Source: Pectinatus sp. (GTDB taxonomy: Bacteria > Bacillota > Negativicutes > Selenomonadales > Selenomonadaceae). Taken from it: 64,000 nt of DNA. The translations under genes were made by a program, and so were the position numbers. Shown here piece by piece: positions 59,299 through 64,000 of the stretch. The notes under the pieces were generated by a model. It was not told where the DNA came from. It made no database searches and worked only from the letters and a program-made list of their open reading frames with translations. How positions within the stretch are numbered: position 1 is the stretch's first letter; the number at the start of each line of letters is the position of its first letter. Location of the stretch: positions 1-64,000 of the forward strand of contig JAHHSQ010000003.1 in NCBI GenBank assembly GCA_020025135.1, given 5' to 3'.

Positions 59299-60959
59299 AC
59301 ATTTCCCTTTTCTCTACCGTAAATAGCGATTAAAGATAAGATTAAAACTAAGATGATAACATAATTACCACCAAAGGAATTAGACATAAAATCAAACAAA
59401 GAACAAATTAGCATATTACAAATCATCATATCATTGTAGATATTTTTATCGGTAGACCATTTAGATGCTTGGCTTATCTTTTTTATAAATTTCCACACAA
59501 AATAAATATACGGCAAACAAAATATGATTAATCCAACTAATCCCTGCATCACAAAACGAGCGGCATATTCATTAACTTGTGGGAAAGCCCCCTTTGCAAT
59601 ATTAACACTTTTTTCTGTAGGAGCTTCCTCTATTTTTTTCAAAATTTCATATATATCACTACCGTCTTTATATTGCTCGCGTTTATTCTTTAAACACTCA
59701 TACATATACATATCCTGCATATAATAGCCCGTACCAAAAAATGGAAATTGCAATCCTATATCAAAGTCAGTGTCAATCAAAAGAAATCTGCTACCATTTG
59801 TTCGAGCATTGCGTTGGGAAACTGACAATAAATTGTGTTTCAGTTTGTCAATAAAGATATACTGATAGACTCTATATACCTGAAACAATCTGTTATCAGC
59901 TACTATCGTTTTTTTATCTGTTGCGTTTTCATCAGCTATTATATTCGTCACGCTATCTTGTAAAATAACATTACTAGTATTGACTCTATCAAGAGTATTA
60001 TTTTCATATAGATTGATACAATTTATACTTATGTAAGACAAATAGCTGAGCAATGGAATTAAAACCAAAGCCAAAATTGCTTTTTTCTCTGTGCACCACT
60101 TCTTACAAAACCATAAATTAAATAAGGTTGTACCAATGAATACAAATAAAATCACATATGCCGTTCTAGATTGTGAAAAAAAGATAAATAAAGTATAGAT
60201 GAAATAAAGCCCTAAAAGGTAATACCGTCTTTCTTTCATATAAGAAAAAAAGAAAAGTGGCAATACATACACTCCATAATGGCCCAAATTAGACGGCTCT
60301 AAAAACATTAAACGCAACTGATTTGGCAAAACAAGCAACGGATACTCACTGTTATTTTTACCAACGTCAAAAAACCATGGTGTTATATATGTCAGTACAT
60401 TATGAGCTGGTGACCAATGTAAAATATTTAATATCTCTACTATTCCTATTGGAATACCAAATGCTACCAACCAAATTATCGTTCCACGCAATAAAATATC
60501 AATCAAATGCTCTTCGTTATTAAAAAACATACTATATAACCAGAAAGCAAGAATCATAAAGAATAAAGTTTCTAGCCAATATGGTAAAATACTGGCGATA
60601 ATATAAACCCAAGGTTTACTACCAAACCCAAATTGTAAAAGCAATGGAAATTTCTGTACAATGTGAAGTCCAGCTATACTATATTGTGAGTAAAAAGGAT
60701 ACGTAAGTCCGCCAATGATAGAGGTAACTGTTTCCCAAGCTAATAAAATACCAAAATAAAACCAACCAACTTTAGGAAATTGCATTTGGCGATGATTTTG
60801 ACAAATAAATACAAAAAAACCTATGACAAAGAAGTAAAACGACAAACAGTGTCCAAAACTCGTAAATGGGAATAGTGTAACCTTATTAGGTATATTATAA
60901 AAAGGCAGTGCTACTATACCCAAAATAAGAAAAATATACTGTTCCCTGCTAATATCCAT
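59289..60959 (-). CDS. O-antigen polymerase/ligase-like integral membrane protein (Wzy type)
   Basis: 556 aa with about 11-12 predicted membrane segments. A long hydrophilic loop (residues about 330-450) lies between them. Topology, size and position in the cluster fit a Wzy/O-antigen ligase-like protein, but no diagnostic motif is present, as usual in this family. It lies between the glycosyltransferase and the heparinase-like gene. Confidence 0.7.
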   Translation of the reverse strand: MDISREQYIFLILGIVALPFYNIPNKVTLFPFTSFGHCLSFYFFVIGFFVFICQNHRQMQFPKVGWFYFGILLAWETVTSIIGGLTYPFYSQYSIAGLHIVQKFPLLLQFGFGSKPWVYIIASILPYWLETLFFMILAFWLYSMFFNNEEHLIDILLRGTIIWLVAFGIPIGIVEILNILHWSPAHNVLTYITPWFFDVGKNNSEYPLLVLPNQLRLMFLEPSNLGHYGVYVLPLFFFSYMKERRYYLLGLYFIYTLFIFFSQSRTAYVILFVFIGTTLFNLWFCKKWCTEKKAILALVLIPLLSYLSYISINCINLYENNTLDRVNTSNVILQDSVTNIIADENATDKKTIVADNRLFQVYRVYQYIFIDKLKHNLLSVSQRNARTNGSRFLLIDTDFDIGLQFPFFGTGYYMQDMYMYECLKNKREQYKDGSDIYEILKKIEEAPTEKSVNIAKGAFPQVNEYAARFVMQGLVGLIIFCLPYIYFVWKFIKKISQASKWSTDKNIYNDMMICNMLICSLFDFMSNSFGGNYVIILVLILSLIAIYGREKGNVWN

Positions 60960-60963
60960 GACA

Positions 60964-62130
60964 TCATCCTACCATTTCTAAAATTTGTTTTGCCCTGAAT
61001 CTCCACTGCTGCTTTTCTGCATATTTTACGCCCGCTTTTTTATCAACCACAATAATTTTATCGATGATTCCAGACAACAATCTAACAAATTCTTCCCTAT
61101 CTCTGTAAAGAAAAGCTGGACTTTGCAAATTGCGCAATTCTCGCCATGAAGTAGCTACTACCGGTAATTGACAAGCCAAGTATTCATATAACTTAAGTGG
61201 ATTGACCGCATTTACTAATTCACTATAATTTTGCACATCAAATGGAATTATACCAACATCAGCATAATACATATAATTGGGCAAAACTTCATATTCTTTT
61301 TTCCCTAATAAGAAAACATTGGGCAAATCTCCTAACTTGTCATGTGCGCCAGCATGTGAACCAATAAAGACAAACGCATAATCTGGCAAACATTGAGCAG
61401 CATATCTGACAATATTATAATCAAACCATTCATACATAGCTCCAACATATAATATGATGGGACGAGTAATTTTCTGATATTCTTTAGGTAAAATATAATT
61501 TTCAGGTCGACGATAAAAATGAGTAAAATTAACGCCATTGGGAAAATACATTTTCTTTTTTGGTTGTAAACCCTGTACATACTGTTCTAAATCACGGGCT
61601 GTATATAACACGCAATCCACCTTTTGTGCTATCTCTCGCTCTATTCGACAAGCACTAACAGTAGTATTAGCAAAACCTGAACTCTTATCTGCAATACGCA
61701 TGACCGAGTAACGATAATCAATCTCGTTTAACCAAAATGGTTGTAACAATGTATCTAGATACAATAAATCCACCTTAGCAAATCCCTGATTGCGAACCAT
61801 CCTAATGATATTAGGATACGTGAAATACTGCCAATGATGATATAACCACAAAGAAGAAAGAAAACATTTATTAGCTGGTGTCAACAAGCTACCTGGAACA
61901 TAGGTCCAAAAATTTTTTTGCTTCCATCCTCCGTCACAATATAATTCATAACGTTTCTGTAACTCCACTTTATCATTTGAGCCCAAAATATGTAATGGGG
62001 AAATAGGGCTAGAAATATAACCGACTTTCCAACCAGTTGCCAAAAATTGTTCTGCTAAATGATGGTCTCCGACACGAAAAGCGGTATTCCAAGGATTGCT
62101 ACAAACCATCAGTACCTTTTTTTCATTCAT
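60964..62130 (-). CDS. Glycosyltransferase, group 1-like (GT-B fold)
   Basis: 388 aa. N-terminal half KVLMVCSNPWNTAFRVGDHH; C-terminal nucleotide-sugar half with RPIILYVGAMYEWFDYNIVR, then VGIIPFDVQNYSELVNAVNP and KLYEYLACQLPVVATSW, the EX7E-like motif region. Transfers a sugar during repeat-unit assembly. It overlaps the asnB-like gene by 8 nt, and 4 nt separate it from the polymerase. Confidence 0.85.
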   Translation of the reverse strand: MNEKKVLMVCSNPWNTAFRVGDHHLAEQFLATGWKVGYISSPISPLHILGSNDKVELQKRYELYCDGGWKQKNFWTYVPGSLLTPANKCFLSSLWLYHHWQYFTYPNIIRMVRNQGFAKVDLLYLDTLLQPFWLNEIDYRYSVMRIADKSSGFANTTVSACRIEREIAQKVDCVLYTARDLEQYVQGLQPKKKMYFPNGVNFTHFYRRPENYILPKEYQKITRPIILYVGAMYEWFDYNIVRYAAQCLPDYAFVFIGSHAGAHDKLGDLPNVFLLGKKEYEVLPNYMYYADVGIIPFDVQNYSELVNAVNPLKLYEYLACQLPVVATSWRELRNLQSPAFLYRDREEFVRLLSGIIDKIIVVDKKAGVKYAEKQQWRFRAKQILEMVG

Positions 62131-64000
62131 AGATATTCTTTTCCCACCATGCCGCCAAATTATACAAAATCCATTTTCTTCCTAACTGCACAATACCGTA
62201 TTTATCATTTTTAAGATAATTTTTGTTTAAATATCCACTGACATTAGCAAATTTGGCTATTTTTTCATCGATAATTTTACCCAATTCACAATTTACCCAA
62301 TCATTTACTGGCAAACCAAACCCTTGTTTTTTTCTATTTAAAACCGCTTCAGGAACTATATTTCGCATACTCTCTTTAAGCAAATATTTAGGAACACGGT
62401 TTTTATTTTTCAATTTAGTCGGTATACTTAAACACAGTTCTACCAATTTATGGTCTAAAAACGGAAATCTACATTCTACACCAGCTTCCATGGTCATCAA
62501 ATCCGTGCGCGCCAAAATCAATTCTGGTAGGCGATGATTTAGTTCTGCATACGTCATCCAATTACGAGGTGAAACTTCCTTGGCGTGATTTTGAAAAAAC
62601 ATATATGTATCTTTAATTTTTTCAAAGGAATCATAATTGTCATATTTATTATTGTAGTCATCTGACATAATCATACGCTTATCATGATAGTAAAATCCCT
62701 CATGACCACTCCAAAAAGCTGGCATCTTATGTAAAGCGCGCCGAACGCATTCATATCGAAAGCGATATTTTTCTCCAGAAAGCTCTAACCACTTTGCTAA
62801 AAGTATTCCAGTAAAAGGCACTTTCCTTATTTTAGCAGAAAGAGTTTGTGTCAAATACTCATTTTTATTGGCGTAACCAGCCAAAATTTCATCTGCGCCT
62901 TCGCCACAATAACATACAGAAACTTTACTATCCTTAGCCATTTTACTCATATAATAAAGAGGAATACTGACTGGGTCTGCCAATGGTTCTCCTTGCACTG
63001 CTATCAATGTTTTTAAATATTGTAGTGTTTTTTCTTCATCTATGATAAATTCATGGTGAGCTGCCTTTATTTGTTGAGCAACTAAACGAGCATATTCTAG
63101 TTCGCTACTACACTCAGTATATTTTTTATCATAACCAACGCTAAACGTAGGTACTGGGTAAGAGCTATCTCGAGAAAATAATACAGCATTAGTAGAAGAA
63201 TCGACACCTCCAGATAAAAATACGCCAATTTGCACATCAGAGCTTTCATACAACTTCATCACCGATTGCAATTCATCTCGCAATAATTCCACTATTTCTT
63301 CTTCAGCGGCATAGTAAATATCGTCCCGAAGATTATCCAAAACATCCCAATATTTCTTTTTTTCTATCTTGCTGTGGCCATAAAATACATTCATATAATG
63401 TGCTGGCCGCACTTTTTTTATATCCTTAAAAAGCGTATCTTCGGCTGGCGTACATAAAAAACTAAGATAATCGCTAATAGATTTTTCATCTATGCTCGGT
63501 TTTCTAGTCATTACTTTTAATAAAGCTTTGACACTAGAAGCAAAAACAAGGACACCATTTTTTTCCATATAATAAAGTGGTTTAATGCCAAATCGATCGC
63601 GAACCAACCATAATTTTTCCTTGTTGGCATCCCAAAGGGCAAAGGCAAACATACCACGAAAATACTGGAGACAAGCTTCTCCCCACTCTTCGTAGGCATG
63701 TAATATTACTTCTGTATCAGAATGATTAGTTTTCCAATTGTACTTACCTGTTCTCATTAATCGTTGTCTCAGTTCCAAATGGTTATATATCTCACCATTA
63801 AAAGTTAAGACAATACTGCCATCTTGGTTTGTCATAGGTTGTTCCGCATTCGAAGACAAATCAAGAATAGCTAAACGACAATTTCCCAGACCAACTCTAT
63901 TTTTTTCATCTAACCATACCTTTTGACTATCCGAACCGCGTTTTATCATCGTCATATTTATAGCTTCTAAATATTCTTGACTAAAACACGTTGTTCGAGA
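62123..64000 (-). CDS. asnB: Asparagine synthase-like amidotransferase (AsnB family), 5' end outside the window
   Basis: The frame continues past 63955 to the window edge, so the N-terminus, with the catalytic Cys2, is missing. Present are the glutaminase part (LSSNAEQPMTNQDGSIVLTF, DRFGIKPLYY) and the synthetase PP-loop (GVFLSGGVDSSTNAVLF). The glutaminase motif that is usually HRGPD reads KRGSD here. AsnB-like enzymes in polysaccharide loci amidate sugar acids or a lipid-linked group (inference). The first complete start, MTMIKRG, is internal and not the real one. Confidence 0.88.
   Translation of the reverse strand, partial: SRTTCFSQEYLEAINMTMIKRGSDSQKVWLDEKNRVGLGNCRLAILDLSSNAEQPMTNQDGSIVLTFNGEIYNHLELRQRLMRTGKYNWKTNHSDTEVILHAYEEWGEACLQYFRGMFAFALWDANKEKLWLVRDRFGIKPLYYMEKNGVLVFASSVKALLKVMTRKPSIDEKSISDYLSFLCTPAEDTLFKDIKKVRPAHYMNVFYGHSKIEKKKYWDVLDNLRDDIYYAAEEEIVELLRDELQSVMKLYESSDVQIGVFLSGGVDSSTNAVLFSRDSSYPVPTFSVGYDKKYTECSSELEYARLVAQQIKAAHHEFIIDEEKTLQYLKTLIAVQGEPLADPVSIPLYYMSKMAKDSKVSVCYCGEGADEILAGYANKNEYLTQTLSAKIRKVPFTGILLAKWLELSGEKYRFRYECVRRALHKMPAFWSGHEGFYYHDKRMIMSDDYNNKYDNYDSFEKIKDTYMFFQNHAKEVSPRNWMTYAELNHRLPELILARTDLMTMEAGVECRFPFLDHKLVELCLSIPTKLKNKNRVPKYLLKESMRNIVPEAVLNRKKQGFGLPVNDWVNCELGKIIDEKIAKFANVSGYLNKNYLKNDKYGIVQLGRKWILYNLAAWWEKNIYE

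Overview
The window is a chromosomal segment of a low-GC bacterium, most likely a diderm Firmicute of the class Negativicutes (inference). The reasons are Firmicute-type genes (perfect CIRCE/HrcA control of grpE-dnaK-dnaJ, RNase Y, SpoVS, Asp23-type protein, YvrJ/DUF1659/DUF2922) together with EmrAB-type efflux, a UbiA/UbiD/polyprenyl-synthase quinone cluster and a large surface polysaccharide locus. No rRNA, tRNA, CRISPR array or prophage was seen.

The main discovery is a family of four small group I introns, 426-461 nt each, that interrupt four protein-coding genes in the sense direction. They lie in mcrB (type IV restriction, 6641-7066 -), in an uncharacterised P-loop/Asp23 gene next to spoVS (20191-20651 +), in a UbiA prenyltransferase (26290-26727 -) and in coaD (40377-40836 -). 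All share the same catalytic core (P, Q, R and S elements), with P7 pairing GACTA/TAGTC. In each, an internal guide next to the core pairs with the end of the upstream exon and leaves a U.G wobble at the 5' splice site. All have a terminal G. Precise excision restores full-length proteins, including the second Asp-rich motif of UbiA and a normal-length CoaD. None encodes an endonuclease or transposase. All sit after TTGAT or TTTAT and before G. TTGAT is the known target of the Clostridioides difficile IStron (a group I intron fused to an IS200/IS605 element), so these look like transposase-less mini-IStrons. They fall into two sequence subfamilies.

Layout. 1-3800: EmrA/EmrB efflux and an EamA transporter. 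3800-10000: defence-like accessory region with mcrBC (intron in mcrB), a regulator fragment, a GT17 glycosyltransferase with an amber codon and a GIY-YIG/DUF4357 protein. 10000-16000: rlmD, HAD phosphatase, ogt, metallo-beta-lactamase-fold hydrolase, relA/spoT. 16500-21500: rny (AUU start), convergent ymdB-like gene, spoVS and the intron-split P-loop/Asp23 gene. 21490-30000: tandem-HD c-di-GMP phosphodiesterase, fhs-folD one-carbon genes, ubiA(split)-ubiD and a polyprenyl synthase. 30300-37000: soluble CZB chemoreceptor and the hrcA-grpE-dnaK-dnaJ heat-shock operon.

37000-43650 (minus strand): nadE-rsmD-coaD(split)-coiled-coil protein-radical SAM-DUF2344. 44100-49500: gluconate catabolism (kinase, 6-phosphogluconate dehydrogenase, permease) followed by an RpiR regulator. 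49600-55200: amino-acid decarboxylase, HD protein, TetR regulator, then a sigma factor divergent from yvrJ-DUF1659-DUF2922. 55200-64000 (minus strand): polysaccharide genes (asnB-like, glycosyltransferase, polymerase, heparinase-like, methyltransferase, manC) running off the right edge.
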